Source: Afipia clevelandensis ATCC 49720 | GTDB taxonomy: Bacteria; Pseudomonadota; Alphaproteobacteria; Rhizobiales; Xanthobacteraceae | DNA length: 64,000 bases | Assembly: GCF_000336555.1 (NCBI RefSeq) | Contig: NZ_KB375281.1 | Location: forward strand, 4,082,055-4,146,054 | Direction: 5' to 3' | In this document: piece by piece, positions 48,428 through 57,461 of the stretch | Layout of the letters: every line of letters begins with the position of its first letter | Numbering within the stretch: position 1 is the first letter of the stretch | Made by a program: the position numbers and the translations under genes | The notes under the pieces: model-generated | Database searches by the model: none | Seen by the model: the letters and a program-made list of their open reading frames with translations, nothing else | What the model was told of the DNA's origin: nothing

Positions 48428-48458
48428 TTGACCCTCTAGTTGCTAGAGGGTGTATATG
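48428..48458 (+). promoter_or_regulatory. MerR-type promoter with 19-bp spacer and operator
   Basis: TTGACC (-35, 48,428-48,433) and TATATG (-10, 48,453-48,458) are 19 bases apart. Between and overlapping them is the near-perfect dyad ACCCTCTAG-TTG-CTAGAGGGT (48,431-48,451). A long spacer with a central dyad is the hallmark of MerR-activated promoters, which the metal-bound protein untwists. It faces the P-type ATPase gene. Confidence 0.88.
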
Positions 48459-48489
48459 AGCGGTCACGTCGAAAAAGTCGAGGTGACAA

Positions 48490-51234
48490 GTGACAGATTT
48501 TTCCGTGCCTACAAGCTCACGGGTATTCCGATTCCAAGTTCAAGGCCTTGATTGCCAAAATGAGGTTCGCGTCCTCAGGGCTGCCCTCAGTCCTATAGTC
48601 GGTGGCGACGAGAGTCTCTCGTTCGACATCAAACACGGACTAATGACGATCGATGCAGGCGTCTCAAGTTTGGACGCAATTCTTGCGGCGGTCGCGGCAA
48701 CTGGCATGACAGCGACGTTGCGGGCCGATAGCCCGACGACCGAACCGCTCTCTTTCCGCGTGACAGGCCTCGATTGCCAAAACGAGGTTCGTCAACTCAA
48801 GAGTGCGGTTGGTCCGCTCATAGGTGGCGAAGATAACCTCTTCTTTGACACGAAGGCCGGTCGTATGGACGTTACGCCAAGTGTATCGGTGGCAACTGAT
48901 GCAATTAAGGATGCAGTCGCAACCACTGGTATGGTCGCGGAACTGTTACGTGACCAAAAGCTGCCATTGAGTGTGCCAGCGGCGGACCCTTCTTGTACTG
49001 GTTGCGCCAGCGACCTTGCACTCACCCCTCTCGTACCTGCCGCGATCCCAGGCGAAGCTGTGTTCAAAATCCATGGCATGGATTGCGGAGACGAAGTCGC
49101 CGCTCTCAAGCGCGAAGTCGGGCCGTTGGTCGGCGAGGACAGGCTTGTATTTGACCTCATCAACGGTCGGATGTCCGTGAGCGGCAATCCGGACGCAACC
49201 CTCGCGGCCAGCATTGAGAAGGCCGTGGCGCGGACGGGCATGCGTGCGGAACCGTGGAGCGAAGGCCCGAAGACCGAAGGTGCACATGCCGAGGACCGCA
49301 GGCGACATACCCAATCGCTTCTGACCACAGCGAGCGGTCTACTAACTGCAATTGGCTTTGCCATTCATGCTACGTCTGCGGGGAGCGTGCTTGCAGCGCT
49401 CAGCGAAACTCCGGGGGTGTTCGCGCCTGCTCCAATTGCCGCCATCTTGGCGTACGCATTGGCCATTGTCTGTGCGATTAGATATGTTGCACCGAAGGCC
49501 CTACTTTCCGCGCGACGTCTGCGGCCCGACATGAACTTGTTGATGGTCATCGCCGTCGTGGGCGCGGTTGCCATTCATCAATGGTTCGAGGCGGCCACCG
49601 TCTCATTCTTTTTCGCGCTTGCCCTGGCGCTGGAGGCGTGGAGCCTTGGGCGCGCGCGTCGGGCCGTAGCAGCGCTGATGGAACTGGCTCCAGCCGTTGC
49701 ACGCGTGAAGTTTGCAGGCGGAACGGAGAAGGATATTCCCGTCGCGGCGGTGTCAATCGGTGCTCACATCGTTGTACGGCCTGGCGATAAAATTCCGCTC
49801 GACGGAATCGTCCTGACCGGTGCAAGCGAAGTGAACCAAGCTCCCATCACCGGCGAAAGCGCCCCCGTCTCGATATCGGAAGGTTCTGTGGTCTACGCCG
49901 GAACCATCAATGGCGAAGGTGCGCTGGAAATCGAAACCACAAAGGGTGCGCAAGACACCACGCTCGCCCGCATCATCAAAATGGTGGGCTCCGCGCAAAG
50001 CCGCCGCGCGCCTTCCGAGCAATGGGTCGAACGCTTTGCCCGAATCTATACGCCGAGCGTCATGGGGCTTGCGGTGGCGGTGTTGATCATTCCGCCGCTT
50101 ATATTCGGCGGAGCATGGGACGTATGGTTTTATCGCGCCCTGGTTCTTCTTGTCATCGCGTGCCCCTGCGCGCTCGTCATCTCCACTCCGGTCAGCATCG
50201 TGGCGGCTCTGGCTGGTGCAGCAAAACAAGGCGTGCTGGTGAAAGGCGGCGTGCACCTCGAGACACCGTCGAAACTCAAGGCAATCGCCATGGATAAAAC
50301 CGGCACGCTGACGCAAGGCCGCCCCAAAGTCGTTGAGCTCGTCACCTTCAACAATCACAGCGAGGGCGAACTGCTAAAGTTGGCGGCTGCCCTTGAAGCT
50401 CGCAGCGAGCATCCTTTGGCCCACGCGATCCTTGAAAAAGCGGCCGAAGCCGGTATTGCGGCGGTCCCCGCCAATGGGGTTCAGGCAGTGCGCGGCAAAG
50501 GTGTTGTAGGACGCATCGGCGCGCAAGAAGCTTGGTTAGGTTCTCGTCGTTTGATCCAAGAATACGACAGGCTTTCGAATTCGGCCGAGGCGCTTCAAGC
50601 CGCCGATGCTCTTGCAATCGCTGGACGCACCGTTATCGGCGTTGGAGATGACCGCGAGATCTGGGGGCTGATTGCCGTCGCCGATGCGGTGAGACCCGAG
50701 GCCAAGCGTATTGTGGCCGACCTACACGCGGCAGGTATCGAGCGCGTCGTGATGCTAACTGGCGATAACAAGGCCACTGCCGAAATGATTGCGCAGAAAA
50801 CTGGCGTCGATGAGGTGCACGCGGAGCTCTTGCCCGAACAAAAGGTCGAAGCTGTTGAAAGATTGGTCGCGCGGTACGGCCATGTCGCTATGATTGGAGA
50901 TGGCGTGAACGACGCTCCCGCGATGGCTCGCGCCAACGTTGGCATCGCCATGGGAGCAATCGGCTCTGATGCTGCCATTGAGACTGCAGATATTGCGCTC
51001 ATGCAGGACGATTTATCGCGCCTGCCTTGGCTCATTGGTCATTCCAAGGCCACCTTGGCGATCATTCGGCAAAACATCGGCTTTTCGCTTGCTGTCAAAT
51101 TGCTGTTTACAGGTCTGACGATCGTCGGATGGGCCTCGCTTTGGGGCGCCATCGCAGCCGATGTCGGGGCCTCGCTGCTGGTCGTGCTGAACGGGCTACG
51201 ACTATTAAGCCGCGACCAGTCAGCTCAGACGTAA
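48490..51234 (+). CDS. Heavy-metal P-type ATPase (Zn/Cd/Pb type)
   Basis: 914-aa exporter that pumps metal ions out of the cytoplasm with ATP. Three N-terminal HMA-like domains carry GLDCQNE, GLDCQNE and GMDCGDE in place of GMxCxxC, so each keeps one cysteine and gains an acid. Membrane CPC motif at residues 558-560, phosphorylation DKTGT with D602, HP motif in RSEHPLAHAI, GDGVND with D804. The final helices keep K (SLAVKLLF) and D (AADVGASLLV), as in the ZntA (IB-2) group. Start is GTG at 48,490, 32 bases after the MerR-type promoter. ccdA and lspA follow. Confidence 0.93.
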   Translation: MTDFSVPTSSRVFRFQVQGLDCQNEVRVLRAALSPIVGGDESLSFDIKHGLMTIDAGVSSLDAILAAVAATGMTATLRADSPTTEPLSFRVTGLDCQNEVRQLKSAVGPLIGGEDNLFFDTKAGRMDVTPSVSVATDAIKDAVATTGMVAELLRDQKLPLSVPAADPSCTGCASDLALTPLVPAAIPGEAVFKIHGMDCGDEVAALKREVGPLVGEDRLVFDLINGRMSVSGNPDATLAASIEKAVARTGMRAEPWSEGPKTEGAHAEDRRRHTQSLLTTASGLLTAIGFAIHATSAGSVLAALSETPGVFAPAPIAAILAYALAIVCAIRYVAPKALLSARRLRPDMNLLMVIAVVGAVAIHQWFEAATVSFFFALALALEAWSLGRARRAVAALMELAPAVARVKFAGGTEKDIPVAAVSIGAHIVVRPGDKIPLDGIVLTGASEVNQAPITGESAPVSISEGSVVYAGTINGEGALEIETTKGAQDTTLARIIKMVGSAQSRRAPSEQWVERFARIYTPSVMGLAVAVLIIPPLIFGGAWDVWFYRALVLLVIACPCALVISTPVSIVAALAGAAKQGVLVKGGVHLETPSKLKAIAMDKTGTLTQGRPKVVELVTFNNHSEGELLKLAAALEARSEHPLAHAILEKAAEAGIAAVPANGVQAVRGKGVVGRIGAQEAWLGSRRLIQEYDRLSNSAEALQAADALAIAGRTVIGVGDDREIWGLIAVADAVRPEAKRIVADLHAAGIERVVMLTGDNKATAEMIAQKTGVDEVHAELLPEQKVEAVERLVARYGHVAMIGDGVNDAPAMARANVGIAMGAIGSDAAIETADIALMQDDLSRLPWLIGHSKATLAIIRQNIGFSLAVKLLFTGLTIVGWASLWGAIAADVGASLLVVLNGLRLLSRDQSAQT

Positions 51235-51358
51235 ATCTATCGACGAATAGCCGTAGCCGATTGCCTCTGACTGCAGACGCGGAACGGTGTGCTCTCACTA
51301 AAATGAGCTGGTGGATGAAGGTTCTCAGGTTGATAGATTCGTTTAAGGCCATACACCG

Positions 51359-52108
51359 ATGACGCTCGACCTTTCCGTCGTCGGCATTGTCACGACGTTC
51401 GCGGCTGGAGCGGTCTCGTTCCTATCGCCGTGTGTCCTTCCCCTGGTGCCGGCATACATCTCATATGTCGCAGGTCAAAGCCTCCCACCGGCGGACGGCG
51501 ATCAATCGGTCCCGGCTCGGCAGCAGCTTCGCGTACTGTTTTTGAGTGTATGCTTTGTCCTCGGATTTACGACGATCTTTGTGGCACTCGGTGCCGGCGC
51601 CAACGCCTTGAGCTTGGTGCTCGCAGTTTACCGATACCAAATCAATATACTCAGCGGCGGGCTAGTCATTCTGTTTGGTATCTTTACGACAGGCCTCTGG
51701 CGTCCTGATTGGATCGAGCGCGACACGCGCGTGCAAATCGCACGGCCGGGCACAGGGCCGGTCTCTGCCTATCTCCTCGGTACTGCATTTGCGTTTGGAT
51801 GGACGCCCTGCATTGGTCCGGTCCTTGGCGCAATCCTTGCGGTCGCGGCTTCGTCTTCCTCCGGCGCGAGCGGTGTGGCGCTGCTTGCCATTTACTCTCT
51901 CGGCCTTGGGTTGCCGTTCGTTCTGGCGGCGCTTTTTTCCAGCAGCTTTGTCGGACGCTTGGGAAAATTTGGACGCGCCGGTCGCATTTTGCAGCTAATT
52001 TCAGGATTCGTGATGATCGCTATGGGAGTTGCAATGATAACGGGTCATCTAACTGACGTTGCGATCTGGTTCATGGAAACTTTTCCGATGCTGGGCCAAA
52101 TCGGCTGA
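51359..52108 (+). CDS. Cytochrome c biogenesis/thiol transporter CcdA family protein
   Basis: 249-aa inner membrane protein with about six helices, moving reducing power from cytoplasmic thioredoxin to the periplasm. The two redox cysteines are in FLSPCVLPLVPAY (helix 1) and FGWTPCIGPVLGA (helix 4). It lies between the P-type ATPase and lspA, apart from any cytochrome c genes, so it is likely to serve metal resistance, for example by keeping periplasmic thiols reduced. Same strand, 124 bases after the ATPase. Confidence 0.9.
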   Translation: MTLDLSVVGIVTTFAAGAVSFLSPCVLPLVPAYISYVAGQSLPPADGDQSVPARQQLRVLFLSVCFVLGFTTIFVALGAGANALSLVLAVYRYQINILSGGLVILFGIFTTGLWRPDWIERDTRVQIARPGTGPVSAYLLGTAFAFGWTPCIGPVLGAILAVAASSSSGASGVALLAIYSLGLGLPFVLAALFSSSFVGRLGKFGRAGRILQLISGFVMIAMGVAMITGHLTDVAIWFMETFPMLGQIG

Positions 52109-52127
52109 GCAGGCGCGCAGGTAGAGT

Positions 52128-52619
52128 GTGATGATGCGAGCAACACTAGCGCTGGCTGCAACGTGGTACGTGATAGACCAAGCCACCAAATGGTGGATAC
52201 TCAATCATCTCATGAATCCGCCAGCGGCGATCGGCATCACGCCGCTTTTCAACTTTGTGCTGGGCTGGAACACCGGAGTTAGCTTTGGGCTGTTTGGAGC
52301 CCTTGGCGTTCCGGCGTGGATTTTCGCTGCATACGCGATCGCGATTTCCGCCGCCCTTTTGGTCTGGCTGGGTCGCGCTAACACCCCATCCGTGCGTGTT
52401 GCCATCGGCTTGGTTGTCGGTGGAGCGCTGGGGAATGCTACGGACCGCCTACGGCACGGTGCTGTGCCGGATTTCTTGGATTTTCATCTCGGGGATTGGC
52501 ACTGGCCGGCTTTCAACATGGCCGACGTTGGAATTGTCTGCGGAACATCTCTGCTGATGATGCATTTCGTCGGACATCGTAGCAGCGCTGACACCGCAAG
52601 CGCACGACAAATTCGCTGA
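52128..52619 (+). CDS. lspA: Signal peptidase II (lipoprotein), metal-operon copy
   Basis: 163-aa aspartyl protease that trims prolipoproteins. Four helices; catalytic aspartates in GNATDRLRHGAVPDFLDFH and FNMADVGIVCG. Start codons GTG 52,128, ATG 52,131 and ATG 52,134 are all possible. lspA copies inside Pb/Cd operons (pbrC type) are known in Cupriavidus, where the protein aids Pb phosphate handling. It lies 19 bases after ccdA. The chromosome should carry a second, housekeeping lspA elsewhere. Confidence 0.92.
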   Translation: MMMRATLALAATWYVIDQATKWWILNHLMNPPAAIGITPLFNFVLGWNTGVSFGLFGALGVPAWIFAAYAIAISAALLVWLGRANTPSVRVAIGLVVGGALGNATDRLRHGAVPDFLDFHLGDWHWPAFNMADVGIVCGTSLLMMHFVGHRSSADTASARQIR

Positions 52620-52664
52620 TGTTTGTAAGCGCGGCTTTCACTCTATAACGCTTCGGAGTTCGAA

Positions 52665-53675
52665 TTGTCGAAGATCATCGCCACACTTATGGTTTCAGTC
52701 TTTCTCCTGGGATGTTCGACGCCTCAGTTTGACGCTGCTAAGCATCTGCGGCCGATACCCACCGTCTTATTGTCAGACATGCAGGCCAAGGGAATGACCT
52801 CGTCAGACCCGATCTTGGTGCGCATCTTCAAACAGGAAAATGAACTTGAAGTGTGGAAACGTGAGAGCAGCGACCGTTACGCTTTGCTGAAGACGTACGG
52901 CATTTGTCGATGGTCCGGCCAGCTAGGTCCAAAGACTCGGGAAGGAGACCGTCAGGCCCCCGAAGGATTTTATCTCGTTACGCCTAGGCAAATGAACCCT
53001 CGCTCGGAGCTCTTTCTTTCATTCGATCTGGGATTTCCGAACGAGGTCGATCGGGCGCACGGTCGATCTGGACGCCATTTGATGGTGCATGGTGAATGCA
53101 CTTCGAGCGGATGCTACGCGATGACGAATGATGGGATGGCTGAAATATATGCGCTTGCGCGGGAGGCATTCGCCGGCGGCCAAAAGGCCATCCAGGTTCA
53201 AGCATTGCCGTTTCGCATGACGGCTGAGAATCTTGCCAAATACCGTGCCGATCCAAATTTTGCATTTTGGACAAACCTGAAGGAAGGTTCAGATCATTTC
53301 GAGGTTGTGCGTCAAGAGCCTAGAGTTGACGCGTGCGGCGGAAACTACGTTTTCAATGCGAGCGCCGCTCGCGGCCCGCTTCAGGCCTCGCGACCTTGTC
53401 CCGAATTATTGTATGAACCAGAGACAGCGGCACTCGTTGGAGAAAAGCAACGCAACGATACCCAACAGGTAGCTCAGCTCGTGCGCGCTGGCACTGGTGC
53501 ATTTAAACGCGTTTATCTCGATGGAGACATGCACAAAAGTTATCGGCGCTTATTGGGCGCGGCACCCTCATCATATGCGAGCTTCAACGTCGCCGAGGTC
53601 AGTCGGCTGGAGGCGTTAAAGGGAGAGCCGCTAGAAATGCCGGTCACCTCACCTGCATTGGTTCGCGAGCGTTAA
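52665..53675 (+). CDS. Lipoprotein L,D-transpeptidase (YafK-like)
   Basis: 336-aa protein with a lipoprotein signal (ATLMVSVFLLGCS, lipobox cysteine near residue 17) and an L,D-transpeptidase catalytic domain: HLMVHGECTSSGCYAMTND, with active-site cysteine, about residues 140-160. Closest in layout to YafK-type enzymes that act on peptidoglycan or lipoprotein attachment. TTG at 52,665 with GGAG 7 bases upstream is the start. It follows lspA by 45 bases, so it may be a client of that signal peptidase. The C-terminal 120 residues have no known domain. Confidence 0.8.
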   Translation: MSKIIATLMVSVFLLGCSTPQFDAAKHLRPIPTVLLSDMQAKGMTSSDPILVRIFKQENELEVWKRESSDRYALLKTYGICRWSGQLGPKTREGDRQAPEGFYLVTPRQMNPRSELFLSFDLGFPNEVDRAHGRSGRHLMVHGECTSSGCYAMTNDGMAEIYALAREAFAGGQKAIQVQALPFRMTAENLAKYRADPNFAFWTNLKEGSDHFEVVRQEPRVDACGGNYVFNASAARGPLQASRPCPELLYEPETAALVGEKQRNDTQQVAQLVRAGTGAFKRVYLDGDMHKSYRRLLGAAPSSYASFNVAEVSRLEALKGEPLEMPVTSPALVRER

Positions 53676-53899
53676 GATGGACGACCAACTCTCAGCTTTC
53701 GTTTGCAAACGCTCCAATGGCTTTCACCTCTCGCGAGCGAAGCCTCGGCTGTGTTCATGACCGGAAAGGATATCCTGAACAATGACGCTGCGATCATGGG
53801 TGGCACCAACACATAGTCAACGGCCAGATATATGGAGATACTATTCTTGTCCAGCGAACTCCCTCCGGCGGACAACAATCAAGCGCTTGCCGGGGACAC

Positions 53900-54568
53900 A
53901 TGCATGCTGGCGGTCAAACTGACATGCCTATAACTCGCCCTTCATCACTCATGAGTTCGGTGCGTGTTCGCTTGCTCATGTTCGTAAGTAAATGGGGCTA
54001 TCGGTTAACGATTCGGGCGCGAAACTGGCGTGAGCCGCTGATACAGGACGCAGCGCTACGTTCAGGCGAGCGAGTCTTGGAGGTGAGCGCGGAGGGGTGC
54101 AGCTTGTGCGAGGTGCTTGCACGTCAGCATCCCGCAGTACGTTTTTCTGCCGTACAGCCTGCGGGATCAAGCACGGGCGTCCGCGACCCCTTAAGCAATC
54201 TCGAGCTTTTGCACGGGGATCAGTATTGCATCGGTTGCCATGCTGCATCATTCGACAAGGTGATCTTATCGCTCGCGCTGCATCCTTTGCGGCAGAGTGA
54301 TAAGGTTGCCCTCCTCAAGGAAATAAGGCGAGTATTGCGGCACGGCGGTACACTGCACATTGCCGACTTCGACCAACCGCTGCACCCGCGAGAGATCCAC
54401 GCGCTTCGCGGCACCGGCTACTTGTTCGGTTCTGAGACCGCGAAGTCCCATCTCGACGGCAGCTGGTTGCACTTAATCAAGAAGACAGGGTTTGATGGTG
54501 TGCGTCGCGTGAACACCGTTTCCGAGATAGTCGGCCGCATCGCCATAATCCGCGCACGCCGCAGTTGA
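53900..54568 (+). CDS. SAM-dependent methyltransferase-like protein
   Basis: 222-aa protein with a class I methyltransferase fold: GERVLEVSAEGCSLCEVLAR (motif I, degenerate since the usual E/DxGxGxG reads EVSAEGCS), then ASFDKVILSLALHPLRQSDK and LKEIRRVLRHGGTLHIADFD (motifs IV-V, UbiE-like). The weak motif I suggests altered or weak SAM binding. Start at 53,900 behind GGGGA; ATG at 53,924 is possible. The 224 bases before it are empty. Function open. Confidence 0.65.
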   Translation: MHAGGQTDMPITRPSSLMSSVRVRLLMFVSKWGYRLTIRARNWREPLIQDAALRSGERVLEVSAEGCSLCEVLARQHPAVRFSAVQPAGSSTGVRDPLSNLELLHGDQYCIGCHAASFDKVILSLALHPLRQSDKVALLKEIRRVLRHGGTLHIADFDQPLHPREIHALRGTGYLFGSETAKSHLDGSWLHLIKKTGFDGVRRVNTVSEIVGRIAIIRARRS

Positions 54569-54625
54569 GCCAGTGCGGTGCCGAATATCTTTCACTCGCT
54601 ATTTCATTCCGGAATCAGACTGATG

Positions 54626-54709
54626 CAATGGCTGATCCGGCGGCAGGCAACTTTGTGTAGGTCGGGGACCGACAGGCCAGCTTCAGATGCGCAGCAAAGG
54701 CTCGGCCGT
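54626..54709. repeat. Direct repeat of 46,117-46,200
   Basis: 84-base segment holding the 3' end and flank of the CDF gene; aligns gap-free to 46,117-46,200. Together with the czcA and small-gene copies it shows that a second czc locus once stood at 46-48 kb. Confidence 0.75.
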
Positions 54710-55594
54710 TCGCATTTCCTCGTCCTCAATCTGAATCGTCACATGATCGATCTTGAATTTCTCCTCGAGAACGGCCTTTGCGTTCATCAGGATTGCCCGT
54801 GCGTCTTTCATGTCGGTGACAACCACGTGGCCGGTCAATGAATCCGTTCCGGATGTAATGCTCCAGACGTGCAAATCATGAACGGCGGTCACACCGGGAA
54901 TTTCCAGCAATGCTTTTTCAAGTGAAGGCACATCAATTTCGATCGGAACCCCCTCCATTAGGATATGGACAGCTTGCTTTAACAGCGTCCAGGTTCGGGG
55001 CACGATAAACAGGCCGATGCCGGCGCCGATGATGGGATCGGCCAAGGTCCAGCCGGTGTACATGATGATCAGGGCGGCGGCGATCACCCCCAGCGAACCG
55101 AGCATATCGCTGAGCACCTCGAAATAGGCACCCTTGACGTTGAGGCTTTCCGAAGAGCCCGCCGAAAGCAGCTTCATGCTGATGAGATTGACGACAAGGC
55201 CGACCGCGGCGACGGCCAGCATCGGTCCGCTGAGAATTTCGGGCGGCGACAGAAATCGTTTGTAAGCCTCGTAAAGAATGTAAACCGTGAGCAGCAACAG
55301 CACCACGGCATTGGTCAATGCGGCGAGGATTTCAGTGCGCAGATAGCCATACGTCTTTTGTGAAGTTGCGGCCTTCTGGGCGAAGTAAATTGCAAATAAA
55401 GCCAGAGCTAAGCCGCCGGCGTCGGTTCCCATGTGCGCGGCGTCGGCGATCAGCGCAAGGCTTCCGGTCCAGATCCCGCCGACGATTTCGGCGGTCATGT
55501 AAGTCAAGGTCAGCGAGAGCGCTATATAGAGAGGTTTCCGGTGTCGGCCAGCCGCCGATGGGATAGTTCCTCCGTGCGAATGACCTTCACTCAT
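54683..55594 (-). CDS. Cation diffusion facilitator exporter (CzcD/DmeF type)
   Basis: 303-aa inner membrane antiporter moving Zn, Cd or Co out of the cytoplasm against protons. Six helices; the metal-site motif in helix 2 reads LIADAAHMGTDAGGLAL and the second D-rich site ADPIIGAGIGLF is in helix 5. The cytoplasmic C-terminal domain (about 210-303) is complete. A short His-bearing N terminus (MSEGHSHGG) is typical. It diverges from the czc operon by 139 bases, which should hold both promoters. Confidence 0.93.
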   Translation of the reverse strand: MSEGHSHGGTIPSAAGRHRKPLYIALSLTLTYMTAEIVGGIWTGSLALIADAAHMGTDAGGLALALFAIYFAQKAATSQKTYGYLRTEILAALTNAVVLLLLTVYILYEAYKRFLSPPEILSGPMLAVAAVGLVVNLISMKLLSAGSSESLNVKGAYFEVLSDMLGSLGVIAAALIIMYTGWTLADPIIGAGIGLFIVPRTWTLLKQAVHILMEGVPIEIDVPSLEKALLEIPGVTAVHDLHVWSITSGTDSLTGHVVVTDMKDARAILMNAKAVLEEKFKIDHVTIQIEDEEMRTAEPLLRI

Positions 55595-55733
55595 GTATGG
55601 GCCTCAAAGTATAGTCGCAATCGACTGACTGGACCACCGCTAGGGTAATTTCGGGTGAAAATCAAACTCCGGAGAAGATGATTTCAGTCAATTTGTGATA
55701 GTGTTCAGCAACGGAATTTGCTATTCGGACCAT

Positions 55734-56123
55734 ATGGAACATCGGACCAGCCGGAATCTATCTGATCAGCGAGCGCTGCGCGTTCGCCCCGCGCTGGTGA
55801 TGTTTCTGGCGTTCGTTTATCTTTTTGTTGGACTGGCCCATGCGACCGCGCATGTGAACGAAACGATCGCAGGTTTCAAGGTCATTCCAACAACGATTGC
55901 GCTTGAAGCGAGTTTGGCAACGGACGGTCTCGACGACGGAAACTCCGAAAAATTGTCCGCCGGCGGTGAGTATTGTCAAGTCTATGCACCGATTTTAGTG
56001 CCGGTCCTGGCCCGGGTTGCTACTCCTTCGGCTCAGCTTATTGGGCCACGATTCAGGGAACCGACGCTCCTGGTCGAAGACCACCCCCGGCTCGACACGC
56101 CACCCCCCAAAAATCTGATCTGA
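55734..56123 (+). CDS. Small membrane/periplasmic protein ahead of czcC (CzcI-like position)
   Basis: 129-aa protein with one hydrophobic segment at about 18-38 (ALVMFLAFVYLFVGLAHATA) followed by a His-bearing HVNETIAGF and a Pro-rich end (HPRLDTPPPKNLI). It could be an exported protein. Small genes of this kind (czcI) precede czcCBA in other bacteria and modulate expression. No sequence family is sure. The frame is open to a GTG at 55,695. It lies 60 bases before czcC. Confidence 0.6.
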   Translation: MEHRTSRNLSDQRALRVRPALVMFLAFVYLFVGLAHATAHVNETIAGFKVIPTTIALEASLATDGLDDGNSEKLSAGGEYCQVYAPILVPVLARVATPSAQLIGPRFREPTLLVEDHPRLDTPPPKNLI

Positions 56124-56183
56124 ACGTTGTCGTAGCGACGCGGCTCTCTCGCGTCGCCGTTTCTCCGTTTTCAGGTCAGTATT

Positions 56184-57461
56184 ATGTCTTTCGTCCGAAC
56201 GGCTTTGCGCGTGATTTGCGCATTGCTTATGATAACAATTCCCGCTGCAGCCACCGAACCGCGTCCCACGCGCTCCATTTCGCTGCCGCAGGCCCTGCAG
56301 CGGGCGCTGTCGGCTAATCCGCGCTTAACAGCCGCTGAACGCGATATCGGGATAGCAGGGGGGCTTCGCATTCAGGCTGGAGCGTTGCCTAATCCTGACG
56401 TTTCCTTTGAACTGGATAGTGCCCTTGGCTCGGGTCCCTACAAGGGAACGCGATCTGCCGAGACAACTTTACAGCTCAGCCAACTCGTCGAGCTTGGAGG
56501 GAAGCGCGAAGCTCGTCTTGCCGCCGGCGAAGCCGGCGTAGGAAGCGCGGTCTGGCAAAGGCGCGCGACGCGTCTCGAAGTCCTCTCGGAAACCGCGATC
56601 GCGTTCATCACGATTATCAGCGCCCAACGCCGGATCGAGATCTTCGACGAGCAGATTGCAAGCTTCGATACGCTCATTCCACTGCTTCAAAAACGCGTCC
56701 AGGAGGGCGCTTCGTCGCCAGCCGAGACCCTGCGGGCCCAGGTCGCGGCCGATCTGTTTCGAGTCGAACGCGAGCGGTCGAAAACGCTATTGGCGACAGC
56801 GCGGCGGGATCTGGCCATCCTGATGGGCGACAGCAGTCCGCGTTTCGGAACCGCGGTCGGGCGGCTTGCGAATATTGGCCAGCCACCTTCTTTTCAGGCG
56901 GTCGTCAACGCCATCGAAGCCAATCCCCAGCTCATGCGGTGGACTGCCGTCACTGCCCAGCGCAATGCCGAACTGCTCATCGCGCGCCTAAAAGCGATCC
57001 CTGACCCGCGCATTTCGGCGGGTTGGCGGCATTATCAGGACACCAACGACAACGCCGTGCGCTTGGGCGTCTCGATTCCGTTGCCGATCTTCGACCAAAA
57101 CACCGGCAACATCATCGCGGCCCAGGAGTCGTTGGCAAAGACCAATGCCGAGCGCGCCATCAACAAGCTCGTCCTCATCAGCATCGCGGGCCGTGCCTAC
57201 GACACGCTGACTGGAGCGCTTGCGGAACTCAAGCTGCTGCGGTCTTCGGTCATCCCGAAGGCGCGCAGCGCTTCTGAGACTATCCTGAGCGGCTACACGC
57301 AAGGCAGGTTCACCTTGCTCGAGCTGCTCGACGTCCGGGGCTCGGTTTTGCAGGCGCTCCTTCGCGAGCAGGAGGCCTTGCAGAATTTCCATATCGCCAT
57401 CGCGACGATCGAAGGTCTCGTCGGTAACCCGTTTTCGCTAACCCGCGAGAGTTCAAGATGA
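56184..57461 (+). CDS. czcC: TolC-family outer membrane factor of metal efflux (CzcC)
   Basis: 425-aa outer membrane channel of the tripartite pump. Signal peptide MSFVRTALRVICALLMITIP (cleaved near 24), then two OEP repeats of long coiled-coil helices (LPQALQRALSANPRLTAAER near 32; LLQKRVQEGASSPAETLRAQ near 171; ILSGYTQGRFTLLELLDVRG near 368). No N-terminal cysteine for acylation was seen. Overlaps czcB by 4 bases (ATGA). Confidence 0.9.
   Translation: MSFVRTALRVICALLMITIPAAATEPRPTRSISLPQALQRALSANPRLTAAERDIGIAGGLRIQAGALPNPDVSFELDSALGSGPYKGTRSAETTLQLSQLVELGGKREARLAAGEAGVGSAVWQRRATRLEVLSETAIAFITIISAQRRIEIFDEQIASFDTLIPLLQKRVQEGASSPAETLRAQVAADLFRVERERSKTLLATARRDLAILMGDSSPRFGTAVGRLANIGQPPSFQAVVNAIEANPQLMRWTAVTAQRNAELLIARLKAIPDPRISAGWRHYQDTNDNAVRLGVSIPLPIFDQNTGNIIAAQESLAKTNAERAINKLVLISIAGRAYDTLTGALAELKLLRSSVIPKARSASETILSGYTQGRFTLLELLDVRGSVLQALLREQEALQNFHIAIATIEGLVGNPFSLTRESSR

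Noticed and set aside
53676..53899. Possible small gene between the transpeptidase and methyltransferase
   Set aside because: Only very short frames without start sites; nothing supported.
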